Positions 20,945-31,022 of a DNA stretch of 64,000 nt are shown here, piece after piece (positions within the stretch are counted from its first letter, which is position 1; the number at the start of each line of letters is the position of its first letter). The stretch lies in contig JAHFWL010001196.1 of NCBI GenBank assembly GCA_021292165.1, forward strand, positions 62,001 through 126,000. Direction: 5' to 3'. This stretch comes from Shinisaurus crocodilurus (taxonomy: Eukaryota > Chordata > Lepidosauria > Squamata > Shinisauridae). Made by a program: the position numbers and the translations under genes. The notes under the pieces are model-generated. The model had not been told where the DNA came from and made no database searches. It saw only the letters and a program-made list of their open reading frames with translations.

Positions 20945-21316
20945 AAGTGGATGAACCTTGCATACTTCCCTGTTCCCTCAGCCCCCTTGGGGATGGGATA
21001 AACATGCAATGCGATGTAAGCTATCAATTTCCCCCGCCCCATTCCTTTATTATTCTGCCGTTTCAACTCCGCCCTCTGTTCCACCTTTCCTGAAGTTCTG
21101 TTTTAACTAGGAGAATTTAAACACAAATAAAAAATAAAGGTAGAACTGGACCAGGCACAAGTCTGCCACAGGTTTCAGTGCCTTCAGTTCCTTTGCTTAT
21201 TTCGCCTTCTACTTTACTGATAAACAGATGCCAATTGATAAAACATTGCGCCACCACCCAGGTGTGATTGTACTGGAGCTGTGAACGAATGGTCTCCTCA
21301 AATACTCCACCCAGGA
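20945..21316. other. No recognised gene or repeat
   Basis: Mixed sequence between H and A copies without a recognisable element. Confidence 0.4.
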
Positions 21317-21760
21317 TTAGGGATGGGCAAATCAGCAAAACCTGAGCTCGCCAAAGTTCTCTGCATTCCATCTTGAAGTTCTTTCCAACTTGAGTCCTTA
21401 TCATATTGCGAGCTTTGCTTCCCCCCCCCTTTTTGCATGAAAATCCGTGCATGTTTTGTGTGCATTTTTCTAAATGTATGCATCAGTTGTGCACATCCTT
21501 GAAATGTATGCATTCTTCCATTGATTAAAGTGTATTTTGTGCACATTTTCAGAAGTATGCAGTTTTTCACACGGCTTTTTCAAATGCATGCACGCTGTTG
21601 AATGCATGTTTTATGGTTCATGAATCACATTGCAAGCTAGGAAACGTACAGACTTTGACCACACATTGCTTCTGAGTTCATGTTTGATCCTGGAGGTGCA
21701 AATGGAGTAAATCCTGATCAAAAGTGAACTGAAACCAATTTGTCATAAATCCTTTGGTAG
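21317..21760. mobile_element. MITE family A, copy 4, reverse orientation
   Basis: TAGGGATGGGCAAATCAGCA opens the copy. CACATTGCAAGCTAGGAAAC, GTAAATCCTGATCAAAAGTG and a decayed TTTGTCATAAATCC close it. Confidence 0.75.
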
Positions 21761-21764
21761 AGAG

Positions 21765-22145
21765 GGACATTTCACTTAATTTCTCCAAGGGGAGAAGAGA
21801 TTCTCCAATGGCTTAACAGGGGTGGAGTTCACCATTCACAGGGACAATAGCACAGCTTCTTTCTTTTTTCCTTGGAACTGGCAACAGCAGCAAATGGGTT
21901 GGCCAGTTGGCACCGTTTTGCATCCTCTGCTATGTTCCAGACCTAGCACCATTCCAGGACAGTGTGGGTGGGTGGGTGGGTGTGGGTGCAAGAATGGTAG
22001 CCACCACTAATTTTTTTGGACACTACATGGAGAACATTCTTCAAAATGGCCTTCCTTTCCTTGGGGGAGGTGGGGAGAAAAAGGAAAATCTGGGAAATTT
22101 TCTCCGAAAAAAAATCTGGGAAATTTCGACTCAGCTCTAGATTGT
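21765..22145 (+). mobile_element. Repeat family K, copy 1
   Basis: ACTTAATTTCTCCAAGGGG, AATAGCACAGCTTCTTTCTT and a later CTAGCACCATTCCAGG are shared with 37690-37990 and 51925-52470. A near-tandem AAAATCTGGGAAATTT pair lies at its end. Non-coding, class unknown. Confidence 0.55.
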
Positions 22146-22184
22146 ACAAAGATTTGCATCAGGTTTCAGTTTCATGTTGTGCTG

Positions 22185-22325
22185 TGTTGTAGTGATGGCC
22201 ACCAACTTGGACAAATTCATGGAGGAGAAGGCTATCAATGGCTACTAGTCCTGACTGGCTATATGCTACCTCCAGTAACAGAGGCAGTATTTTTGTGAAT
22301 GTGAGTTGCTGGGAAACATGACTGG
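22185..22325 (+). mobile_element. CR1 3' UTR fragment
   Basis: GACAAATTCATGGAGGAGAA, GGCTACTAGTCCTGACTGGC and TATGCTACCTCCAGTA match the 3' UTR of the minus-strand CR1 at 41900-42010. Confidence 0.7.
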
Positions 22326-22489
22326 GGGGTGGGGGATTATTACATTCATGTCCTGCTTCTGGACTTCACAAAGGTATCTAGTTGTTTTTCTCCCTGTCCC
22401 CCGGTTTTTTAAAAAAAGTATACATACATGGATTTGTATATATCTGTAGCAATAAATATATATGAAATGCATATATGGGAAAATACAAC

Positions 22490-23180
22490 TTTCTAGCAAT
22501 TATACATACGCTTCAACAAAAGGGGACCAGATATCCAAATAAATATCCATTTGGAGTCAAATATTAAAGGCACTATAAGGTCCTCAATCCATTTTATTAT
22601 AAGAGTTGAGCATTTATCCTTCCAATGTCGCAATATCAGTTTGTGCACACACGAGCGCGCGCGCGCGCGCGCACACACACATACACCCTGACAACCAAGA
22701 GCACTTGGGAGGTAAAGGTAGCATAAGGAGCAAATTGAAAGTGGGTCCAAAAGTGTGTGAAATCCTGTATTCTTTGCCTTATCCTCTGCTCAGAAGGGCG
22801 CATAGAATCCATTTATTATGGTGACAGTTTGTTAATTTCATGAAGCAGGTAAATAATTTAAAACAGCATGTACATCAGCAAATATTAAAGGCTGTTCCAG
22901 TACAAAATTTATCCATATAATAACCTCCTCCCCAAAAGAAGCAACTACTGGACATTTCCAAAACAATTCAGTGTTAGCTGAATTGCACTGCCAGCAATTA
23001 GCCGAAATAGACAATATTAAAGAGATGTTGTGGTGTCCAACAGACATGAAACAAAAGGGGTTGTGGTCGTCGTCATCCCCCCCCTGCTGATTAGGACACA
23101 GCCTAAGATCCATAGGCACACAAGCTGCATAGATGCCAAAGCGGAGGAGATCTACTGATTAGGCCAAACTAGACAATCCA
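22490..23180 (-). pseudogene. L1-clade LINE ORF2 carboxy-terminal remnant
   Basis: Reading the minus strand from 23119, the pattern NCWQCNSANTELFWKCPVV with FGEEVIIWI matches the L1-family carboxy-terminal 'CWRC...W.CP..' region. Further on, ILRHWKDKCSTLIIKWIEDL matches the very end of L1-type ORF2. A (CA)n/(CG)n tract at 22640-22685 and frame changes separate the parts. The whole is inactive. Confidence 0.6.
22651..22685 (+). repeat. (GC)n-(CA)n microsatellite
   Basis: An alternating GCGCGC run flows into CACACA. Such runs can adopt Z-DNA. Confidence 0.9.
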
Positions 23181-23790
23181 ATTTCCTATCCCATTTCTGC
23201 TTAAAATCCCGTATATCATATTTATTCACCACTAAGACATATTTTATTTATCAATAAGCCTTTGCTCTTATTAACCAGTATGGCTCTTCTTATGCCCTTA
23301 AGTTCTTTCTGATCCACATAGGTCCTCCTGCATATTGGTAAGACACAACACAAAATAAGCGTGGATACTTCTGTACATAAAAGCACTTCCAGATTGCTTT
23401 TTTGGGGGGTGGGGGCTGTGTTTTATCGATATGTGATGAGGGAGAAAAACAGGAATGACTTGAAGGAACTGAAAGTGGTGACAAGCTGTTCATGTACAAA
23501 ATTAGGACATTATAAAAATGAAACAGAACAATGGGAGCTTCCTAATCCATTGGTTCCACTTCAGAGGCAAGATTAAGTAATTCAGAACAACAAAATACAG
23601 GGAGAAATTCAGATCAGGAGTATTTCAGTATCCTTACATGTGTTGCAGCAGTGATGTGGAGCCCGACCAGGCCAAATTCACAACTCAGTGGTTACTGTGT
23701 CTAATAGGCTGGTCCAGGGGTGGGCAAACATTTGGGCTTAGAGGTGGTGTGATGCCAGGTGGTGGATTGGGTGCCACAAATATGCATTCT
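23181..23790. other. No recognised gene; possible L1 continuation
   Basis: AT-rich sequence with a G-rich patch at 23403. Upstream L1 sequence may continue here on the minus strand but I could not follow a frame. Confidence 0.35.
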
Positions 23791-24455
23791 CATGTAGTAG
23801 TAGGCGATCACTCGTGACCGAGTAAGATTGTCTTCTAGGATAAAATTACAAAAGAAAATTATATAAAGATGGAAATTGTATAAAATTGTGTAGACTCTAG
23901 CGATGGGTCCGTAAGTGACTGTGGAGGCCAATTCTAGATCTACACAGCTTCCCACAGTGAGGACACAGGTTACCAGATGGAAGACGGTGCTGTAAAGGAT
24001 TCATTTGACGTGCTTTTCGCTTAGCACATTTCTCCCTTTCACCTTGCACTCGGGCTTCTTCAAAGTCCATAGAACCTTTGTGAAAGGCCAACTTCCAGTT
24101 AAAGCGTTCATGGACCAGAGTTTCCCAGTTCTCAATATTTATATTGCATTTTTTTAGATTAGCCTTAAGAACATCTTTAAACCTTTTATACTGACCACCA
24201 CTGATATTCCGCTTTCCGTCCTTGAGTTGGGAATAAAGTAACTGCTTTGGGAGTCGACAGTCAGACATTCGAACAATATGACCAACGCCATTGAAGTTGG
24301 CGTTGAAGGATCATTGTTTTCAACGCTAGTAGTCTTTGCTTGCTTCTTCCAGTACACTGACATTTGTTCGCCTATCTTCCCAAGTAATTTGCAGGATTTT
24401 CCGGAGGCAATGTTGATGAAATCTTTCAAGGAGTTGGAAATGATGTTTCATGCAT
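23791..24455 (-). mobile_element. RTE-clade LINE copy 2, 5'-truncated
   Basis: The minus strand begins inside the polymerase connection region (HFQLLERFHQHCLRKILQIT, about 24450) and continues to a carboxy-terminal finger, then a 3' UTR shared with copy 1 and a short (TAC)n end near 23800. At least one frameshift separates the LEEA region from CRLPKQLLYS. Unlike copy 1 it is not inverted. Confidence 0.85.
23897..24268 (-). pseudogene. RTE ORF2 carboxy-terminal zinc-finger part
   Basis: An intact 123-codon frame carries DGKRNISGGQYKRFKDVLKA and an arginine/lysine-rich middle. It ends CPHCGKLCRSRIGLHS followed by HLRTH, a C-x2-C-x12-H-x3-H pattern, then a stop. The finger probably helped the parent protein bind nucleic acid. 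Copy 1 keeps the same finger behind two stops. Confidence 0.8.
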
Positions 24456-24620
24456 GTGTCTGTGCACACATGAGCACACACACACACACACACTGACACA
24501 CACACACAGACAACCAAGAGCACTTGGGAGGTAAAGGTAGCATAAGGAGCAAATTGAAAATGGAACCAAAAGTGTGTTAAATCCTGTATTCTTTGCCTTA
24601 TCCTCTGCTTAGTACACACT
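24456..24620 (+). repeat. Second copy of the 22640-22796 segment
   Basis: After a (CA)n run, ACAACCAAGAGCACTTGGGA and GGTAGCATAAGGAGCAAATT repeat the sequence at 22690-22796 with few changes. It may be another L1-like remnant or a local duplication. Confidence 0.7.
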
Positions 24621-25231
24621 CAGCAGCAATGTGACTCTCAAAGCCACATACATACAATTAAGTGTCCCACTGGTAGTGGTACACTGAGACCAATTTGCAT
24701 TTTCTCCAAGATGTCCTGCCTTTCCAAGAGAAAGACAGCAACATGAAATACCTTCTTTTCGTCATCGTCATTTGCTTGTGTTTTGCTTTTTATTCTGCCA
24801 GTGGTGAAAGGATATTGATGTGATGGAGGCCGTGCATTAAAATTAAATTTATGTTGGGAATAAAAAGCCAGGGACATAAATTAGCAAGAATTTTGCTTCT
24901 TCTGGGGTTTCAGAGAGTTAGCGCGACTACGCCAGCTCCACAGAATGGGCCAGGAATGTGTTTCAGAAACAGCCGTGCTGTATATCAGAGAGAGCACTTA
25001 AAGCAAAGAGGGGTTGGCACACACAAAGAAAGGAGAGAGACTATATTAGACTTAATAAAAGAGGCCAAAGCCCTGGAAAGGGACAACCTAATCTTCCTCC
25101 TTATGAGGTCACTGAGAAGTGGAGAATTATGGGGAAGATTGGCATCCAAGGACACAATGGGCCTGCTCTCACATCACAATAAGCCATACCGAAAATAACC
25201 CACAGTAGGTTGGTTGTGTCCGATTGCTAAA
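24621..25231. other. No recognised gene or repeat
   Basis: The overlapping frames at 24851-25198 and 24958-25182 lack recognisable domains. Confidence 0.4.
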
Positions 25232-25975
25232 TAGAGATGGTACCGCGAATATCGGGGGGCTGGAAAAGTAGGGATGTGCCACGAACCTGGGGGGGGGGCT
25301 CACCTCTCCGCCGGCTCGCCTCTCCGCAGGGGCGGCCCCCGCGCCTCGATCTTCTGAGCGGCGCGGAGCAGTTTTCCATGCCGCTCGAGCTGCTGGCGCT
25401 GGTCCCATCGCGTCATATCCAGCCCCGGAAGTGATGCGACGGGGACCCTGCGCAGGCGCAATACGTTGCGCGGGGGTCCAGCGCACCTGTGCAGGGTCCC
25501 ATCACGTCACTTCCGGGGCTGGATGTGACACGACGGGACAGGTGCGGGCGGCTCGCTGTGGAGAGGCAAGCCGCCGCCGGAAAAGGTAGGCCCGAAGGCC
25601 CACACGAGCCCCGTGTGGACGTGAGCAGGGCCGATTTCGGCCTGCGCAGGGCGAACAGTTACATCCCTAGGAATGAGGTTGAAATCGGCCCCGCTCTCAG
25701 CCCCCCGATAATCTCAGGCTTACCTTCCCGCCCACTCGGTCCACCGCTCGAGCCGCCGCGCCGCGCGGGCTCCCGCCGCATGGCCCGCATCATTTCCGTC
25801 TGGCCGGAAGTGTCGCGACGGGACCCTGCGCTGCCGGCGCGGTGGACCGAGCGGCGCAGAGAGTGGGTGGAGAATCGCTCCGCACCGCTTTGAATCCGGG
25901 CTACGGGCGGGGCTGCTCACTGAGGAGAGGAGAGGTGAGATGAGCCCCCCCCCGGAGGTAAATCCCCCATCTCTA
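25232..25975. mobile_element. GC-rich MITE family D, copy 1, containing MITE C
   Basis: Begins TAGAGATGGTACCGCGAATA and ends CCCCCATCTCTA. The halves rejoin across 25269-25669, giving the order seen uninterrupted at 59215: GCGAATATC, a G run, ATCGGCCC and GCCCCCGATA. The D interior holds CGGTCCACCGCTCGAGC and CGGTGGACCGAGCGGCG, which pair with each other. Long frames on both strands reflect GC content. Confidence 0.75.
25269..25669. mobile_element. GC-rich MITE family C, copy 2, nested in D
   Basis: Begins TAGGGATGTGCCACGAACCT and ends AGTTACATCCCTA. Left flank GGAAAAG and right flank GGAATGAG agree with one gap and one mismatch, a decayed 8-bp duplication. The two 5'-CGTCACTTCCGG-like sites and GATCTTCTGAGCGGCGCGGA match copy 1. 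Confidence 0.8.
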
Positions 25976-26210
25976 CTAACCTATGATACTGTCAACAGAT
26001 GCATGGCTTGTTTTCCCCCTGAATTCACCCACCCACTCCCGGCATGTTTCCCATGGGCCTTTATGGTGCAACATCTGCAGCCTACTCTGTACCCTACTCT
26101 TTGTACCTGTCAGAATGTGAGGGGAGGGGGGAGTGTGAGAGGAGTGTGGAATGTTGAGATGTCTGCTGATTGGCTGAGAGAGTGAGAAGGGGTGTGTGTG
26201 AAGCCTGTGT

Positions 26211-26219
26211 TATATAAAC
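26211..26219 (+). promoter_or_regulatory. TATA box of the LTR
   Basis: TATATAAAC lies about 45 bp after a CCAAT-type block and about 195 bp before AATAAA, the normal LTR order. Confidence 0.5.
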
Positions 26220-26319
26220 AGTGGGCGGTGCTGTTTGAGGGGGCTGTGGAGGGAAGTCTGAAGAGGGAGGGGGAGAGTGGGTAGAGGAGTCTGAGTGGAG
26301 TTGGGAACTGGAGTCTTGT

Positions 26320-26320
<1 letters not shown>

Positions 26321-26354
<34 letters not shown>
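26321..26354 (+). repeat. (GA)17 microsatellite
   Basis: A pure GA run inside the LTR. Confidence 0.95.
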
Positions 26355-26358
<4 letters not shown>

Positions 26359-26560
26359 CAACATTTAGAATCCATTAACATTATCTATTTCCCTACCCTT
26401 GATTGCAAATAAATACACTTGTTTCCTTAAAAAAAAAAAAAAAAACTTAAACGGAGTGGTCTGAGTTGGTTACCCTGAAGGGGTTGGTGGCAGCGGAGGA
26501 GATTAAGAGAGTGTGGAGGTCTGACAGGTGGTGGTGAGCAGAGGTGAGGGGCATCACAGG

Positions 26561-26582
26561 TGGTGGCAGCGTTGGGATTTGA
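26561..26582 (+). other. tRNA-Leu-type primer binding site
   Basis: TGGTGGCAGCGTTGGGATTT is close to the complement of the 3' end of vertebrate tRNA-Leu (AAG/TAG), including the CCA tail. A shorter match, TGGTGGCAGCGG, stands earlier at 26485-26496. It lies about 35 bp past the proposed LTR end, more than usual, so the true end may instead be CATCACA at 26558. Confidence 0.55.
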
Positions 26583-26765
26583 CCATGGTAAAGCTTTGGC
26601 TTCGAATCACAGTGAGGGAGGGACGTCACACAGGCAATAATTACTGCGAATAAGCACAGTGAATACATAAATGTGTGCTAAACTCTCCACAAGCTTCTTA
26701 AAAAAAAAAAAAAAAAAAAGCCCACCACAACAACATTAAATTTGCACAAATCTCACTGACAGTGA

Positions 26766-26822
<57 letters not shown>
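26766..26822 (+). repeat. (AAT)n microsatellite
   Basis: About 19 pure AAT units. An A19 run lies just upstream at 26701. Confidence 0.95.
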
Positions 26823-26823
<1 letters not shown>

Positions 26824-27069
26824 CAAAATGAGTGCAAATCTTCCACAAGGGGAAAAAGGGGGAAAGTGTCACTGTCTAGGGAGGTGAAGGAATGGATGAG
26901 GAATGAGCCAGTGCCATTTCTTGTTTATATATCGGACGAAGGGCGGAAGGTGGGGGAGGATGCAGGTGGGAGGTGGCACCGGCGAGATTGCAGCCATGTT
27001 TTTCACCACTCCTGCTAGGCGGCTCTGTAGTAGCCCTTTCCGACAAGCCATACATAGGCCACTCTGCTC

Positions 27070-27453
27070 TAGGGATGTGCGCAGAGCTTGATTGGGGGTG
27101 GGGTGGGGTGGAAGTCCAGCGAAATTGCCGGGCTGCCCCCCACCCAAGTTCCACTCGCCCTATCTTTTCCCCGGCTCAACTCACGTTCTCATGAGCCAAG
27201 CCGGGGGGGGGGGGGAAGCAATTTCTGGATTCCGGCACTACGTTGTTTATGTAGAAAATGGTGTAAGATACATTGAAAATGGCCGCGCTTTGCGTAATTT
27301 GTGCAAATTGCGGCTGTTTTTAATGTATTTTACGCTATTTTTTACATAAACAATGTAGATCCAGGGACCCAGAACTCCGGCGAGTGCCTCAGCTGGTGCT
27401 TGCGCTCGGCTTAAGCACCGTGACTTGAGTGCCGGTAGGGTCACCCACCCCTA
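27070..27453. mobile_element. MITE family B, copy 3
   Basis: Starts TAGGGATGTGCGCAGAGCTT and ends GGGTCACCCACCCCTA. The inner hairpin is well kept: TACGTTGTTTATGTAGAAAA near 27240 pairs with TTTTTTACATAAACAATGTAG near 27338. Flanking 8-mers do not match. Confidence 0.8.
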
Positions 27454-27599
27454 GTTTGCATGTCACGACAAGCCACTCTGAAAGTAGGCCGCCCTGAACA
27501 ACCCATGGGAACTTCCCAGTGTGTCTTGTGTGTGGTTAACAAACCACGCTGAGGAAACTGTACCAGGTTCAGATGTCAAAACAAGCCACCCTGAAAGTG

Positions 27600-28080
27600 A
27601 GCTGGACCATAGGGGCATATTTCTGGTTCATGTCAGACAGTTTTGCATGTGTTCTTTCCTCTTTCATCTGCATTCCCCCACCCAAAAAAAAAAAAAACTA
27701 CAGAAAAAGGTGTGTTTCAATATGTATTTTTGAACAGATTTTCTGACAAAATCCACATTTCTAAGGCTGCAACTTATACCCACTTACTTGGGAGTAAAAC
27801 CAACTGAACATGGTGGGACTTACTTCTGAGGAGACATGGACAGTATTTCACTGTAAATGTATTTTCTCTCAAGGGACACATTTCTCAACATATTTTATCC
27901 TAAAATACAACTTTTATGTGCATTTGGACCCAAGAACTGCATCACAAAATTCAGAGAAGTGTGGGATCCAATGGATACTTCCAGTCCACACATTAGTCCA
28001 GGAGGTGGAGATAAGGTCAGTTCCCATCAGAATCCAGAAACAGCACATTCTTCAACCATTCCTACTGGGTCATTACGCTA
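27600..28080. mobile_element. Repeat family H, copy 3, with family F insert
   Basis: Blocks ACTGCATCACAAAATTCAG and CCAGTCCACACATTAGTCCA match H copy 1 (about 12087-12170). A palindromic family F unit is present at about 27762-27838. Confidence 0.6.
27762..27838. mobile_element. Family F palindromic MITE
   Basis: Family F is a roughly 80-bp unit with ends like GCAATCCTATGC and inner blocks TACTTGGGAGTAA and GGGACTTACTTCTGAG on the opposite arms. Here both arms are recognisable. Other copies lie at 28138, 28990, 30430, 37545, 46115, 56170 and 56440. Confidence 0.6.
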
Positions 28081-28137
28081 TCCTTACCAACTTGCACTTT
28101 CAGCCAGGGCTGATACATCAGGTAAACTTGCTTTTCT

Positions 28138-28222
28138 AAGGTTTCAATCCTATGCACACTTTCCTGGGAGGAAGCTCCATTGAACACAACAGTTGAATTG
28201 ATTCCAGGCAGTTGGATTCCAG
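28138..28222. mobile_element. Family F palindromic MITE
   Basis: GTTTCAATCCTATGCACACT and TTCCTGGGAGGAAGCTCCAT open the unit. GATTCCAGGCAG replaces the usual closing end. Confidence 0.5.
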
Positions 28223-28989
28223 GTCTTCAGAGGTTCTATAATTAACCGTTTCCTCTCTCTTTATACCTGTAGGGTGGAGGACGGAGACCAACCCCTTAAC
28301 TCCCCATAGACTCTATTTTCCAGCCCAGTGATAATGTTGGAGCTGTCTTGGGCTGGAGGCGGGGAGGGCTTCAGAGTAAAACTTCACCTTCTATAGGGAG
28401 AGGAATTTTTGTGGGGAGTTCATATATTCTACCCCAAATGGACTAACCTTCTTCTCACACGCAGTCAATGGACGTGCCATGCCTGAGTCCATAAGTCATG
28501 TTGAAGATGTGTTATAGATGTCTCTTATCAGTTTTGTGGTGACCATAATTGCAAAGAAACCCTAAGTAGGAGCATTTTACTATGGACTTCCACTCAGAAG
28601 TATAATCTGGGCTGGAATTGCCAGGTTCCACCTATCCCTAGCTACACAAAGGCTGGTAATGGTGTTTGTTTGTTTGTTTGTTTGTTGAGATGGCTTCTGG
28701 TTGAGTTGGGATCCATTCTCTTGCAGCATGGAACATAGATCACCATTCCCCTGTGTGCAAATGACATCTGAATGAAACACATTTGTTTTGCTTAATCAAG
28801 GATAGAGTTTATTAGAGGGCAAATATTCTATAGCATCACTGAGAAGTATTTAATCTAGCAATTTACTGCCATTCAGAGCTATGCATAACAAATTACATGT
28901 GCCAAACACAGGTTGCATGAGAAAGATTAGCACATTCAAGAGAGATATTTTTACACTTCTAATACTTAAGCCCCCTCTGAGAAGTGTCT
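28223..28989. other. No recognised gene; (GTTT)n near 28664
   Basis: Mixed sequence with a short (TTTG)n run. No coding signal. Confidence 0.45.
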
Positions 28990-29080
28990 GATGGTGCAAT
29001 CCTGTACACGTCTACTAAGAAGAAAACCCCATTGAGTTCACTGGAATTACTCCCAGGTAAGTGGATATAGAATTGCAACA
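28990..29080. mobile_element. Family F palindromic MITE
   Basis: GGTGCAATCCTGTACACGTC at the left and GGATATAGAATTGCAACA at the right bracket CCCCATTGAGTTCACTGG. Confidence 0.6.
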
Positions 29081-29094
29081 TAACACTTCATTCT

Positions 29095-29095
29095 A

Positions 29096-29152
<57 letters not shown>
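29095..29152 (+). repeat. (AT)n-(GA)n microsatellite
   Basis: A pure AT run is followed directly by a pure GA run. Confidence 0.95.
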
Positions 29153-29154
<2 letters not shown>

Positions 29155-29411
29155 AGCCAGTTGTGCAACTGGCCATGTAACCAATTGTGCAACCATTTGC
29201 ACAACTGGCTGCACAAGCATAATACAAAAGCATAATGCACCAGTGCTTGCCCAACAGAAAGATTCACAAGCACTATTTGAGTTTGTGGAATGGCACCACT
29301 GGATACTACCCTATGTGTGTAGCGTATTGGACTTGCTCTATTCTAGGCCCATGGATGAAAATTGCAGGGAAACAGATTTGGGCCAAACATTAGGAGAAAC
29401 ATCTTAACATC

Positions 29412-29992
29412 AAACAGATTTTCTTGACTCGGCCTCACAGATACTGTCCCATCAGCCCTGTGCTGGCACTGACTCGATCTGACATGAGTCGAGCTAGCTC
29501 GCAGACTTCTGTTTTTAAAGCGGGCCGCGATTTGCACATTTTTTTCAATGCTAAAGAAATTCGTACAGATGGCTCTATTTGTGCAACTTGCCTAACTTTA
29601 CGCAAATTGTGTAAATTGCAGTATTTTGCATGGTTCCCCCCCCTCAAATCAGCACCTGAAAAGCATGTGGATCTGGCGTGATTTGCATAAAATCGGCCAA
29701 TCAGGCTAGATCCATGAGCTTTTTGGATGTTGATTTGTGAATAACATGCAAAATGCTGCGATTTACGTGATTTGTGTAAAGTTACGCAAATTGCGTAAAA
29801 TTATGCAAATTGCACAAATAGCGCCATTTGCGCAAATTTCCTTAGTGTTTTTTAATGATGTGCAAACTGCGGCCCATCTTAGAGACAGAAGTCTGCGAGC
29901 TGGCTCTACTTGCATCATACCGAATCAATGCCAGAGCAGGGTTGATGGGACGGAATCCGGGGGGGGATTGTGAAAATCCGTCAGATTTTCAC
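29412..29992. mobile_element. Family I long palindromic MITE
   Basis: Arms of roughly 210-240 bp face each other around 29655-29745. AGCTCGCAGACTTCTGTTTT (about 29497) pairs with AGACAGAAGTCTGCGAGCTG (about 29882), and CTATTTGTGCAACTTGC pairs with GCAAATTGCACAAATAGCG. The arms are full of TTTGCGCAAATT-like motifs. A single arm recurs at 46544-46790. No coding capacity, superfamily unknown. Confidence 0.8.
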
Positions 29993-30309
29993 CCCCCCAC
30001 ACACACACATACACAGATCAGTTGTCTCTTCTTGAAAGGATTTCTTGACCATCTTGCAAGCTTGGTCTTATTACCTGGGCAAAGTGTGCAAAAACAGCAA
30101 GGGCAGTTTTGTCCTCCACTCCTTCCCCAGTTCTTCCAGTCTGCTTCTGTAGTTGCCTAGGTAACCTCAGGGCTGGCCGAATCCCTGTGCAGTGGAGCAT
30201 TATTCTGGTTCTGATTTTTAGGGCTGCTGTGTCTCCTGATAAGAGAAAGCATATGAATTTGGGTCAATGCACTAGTTGATTAAAATTTGCATGAACTTGA
30301 GTTTGAAAA

Positions 30310-30429
30310 GAAACAATAGGTTGGATCCAGGCTAAATTAGCCATGCTTTAGTCCTGCTGAAATCAATGGGATTTATGTTAGTCTTGACTAATTTGTCCTA
30401 TGAATTTTAATGGGACTAAATCATGACTA
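30310..30429. mobile_element. Family O foldback, partial
   Basis: TAGGTTGGATCCAGGCTAAA, CTGAAATCAATGGGATTTAT and ACTAAATCATGACTAACAGT match the 41528-41665 foldback. Confidence 0.5.
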
Positions 30430-31022
30430 ACAGTGCACTCTTAGACACGTCTACTGAGAAGTAGAGATGGGTGATCATTTTGTTTATTTCATATATATGA
30501 CCTTGCCAAAATGTGCGCATTTATTCATAAATGGGATGGACAGAACTTGAGATTAAAAACAAATGTTCACTGTGGGAAATAGTGAAAGTGACAGATCCAT
30601 CCATCCAGGGAGAAGGGCTTTGAGTGCTGAGTGCTTAAAAATCTTGGAATCCCTGTGTATTCAACTGTGATGGTGGTGCAGAATTTGGGTTGCCACCTCT
30701 TTTCTTCTGACAGGCTCCTCCTCTTGCACACCTACATGACAGGAAGGTACATCATGGTCTTGGTCATCCCAGGAACAGCCTTACTGATTAGATTTGGTCT
30801 TGGCACATGGGTGAGAATTTCGTTCAGTCTTCAGTCCATTTTTGTTGAGAATTTACCAAAATGAGTAAATGTCTTCATAAATGGAACAGAAAGCATTTCT
30901 GCTCCATGTGAGAATGTGGGAGAAAGCCAAACTGGCATAATCATCTATCCCTACTCAGAAGTAAGTCTCACTGAGTTCAGTGGTGCCTACTCCCAAGTAA
31001 CTGGGTATGGGAATGCAGCTGT
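30430..31022. mobile_element. Family F MITE split by family G
   Basis: GTGCACTCTTAGACACGTCT with CTGAGAAG is followed, after family G, by CTCAGAAGTAAGTCTCACTG and GGGTATGGGAATGCAGCTG. The two halves rebuild a normal family F unit. Confidence 0.8.
30462..30953. mobile_element. Family G MITE, hAT-type, nested in F
   Basis: The 492-bp element starts TAGAGATGGGTGATCATT and ends ATAATCATCTATCCCTA. Flanks CTGAGAAG (30454-30461) and CTCAGAAG (30954-30961) agree at 7 of 8, so hAT. Inner blocks include GGTTGCCACCTCTTTTC and CAGGCTCCTCCTCTTGC. A second copy begins at 32030. No transposase frame. Confidence 0.9.

Larger units (their letters stand above)
26108..26526 (+). mobile_element. LTR of a retrovirus-like element
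   Basis: TGTCAGA opens and TCTGACA closes the segment, a perfect 7-bp inverted end. A CTGATTGGCTGAG CCAAT-type block (26163), TATATAAAC (26211) and AATAAA (26407) follow in the order of an LTR promoter, cap region and poly(A) signal. A (GA)n run and an A17 run lie inside. No gag or pol frame follows and no second LTR was found. Confidence 0.7.

Noticed and set aside
25489..25893. A 134-codon GC-rich open frame
   Set aside because: It crosses the boundary between MITEs C and D and has overlapping frames on the other strand, the usual effect of high GC.
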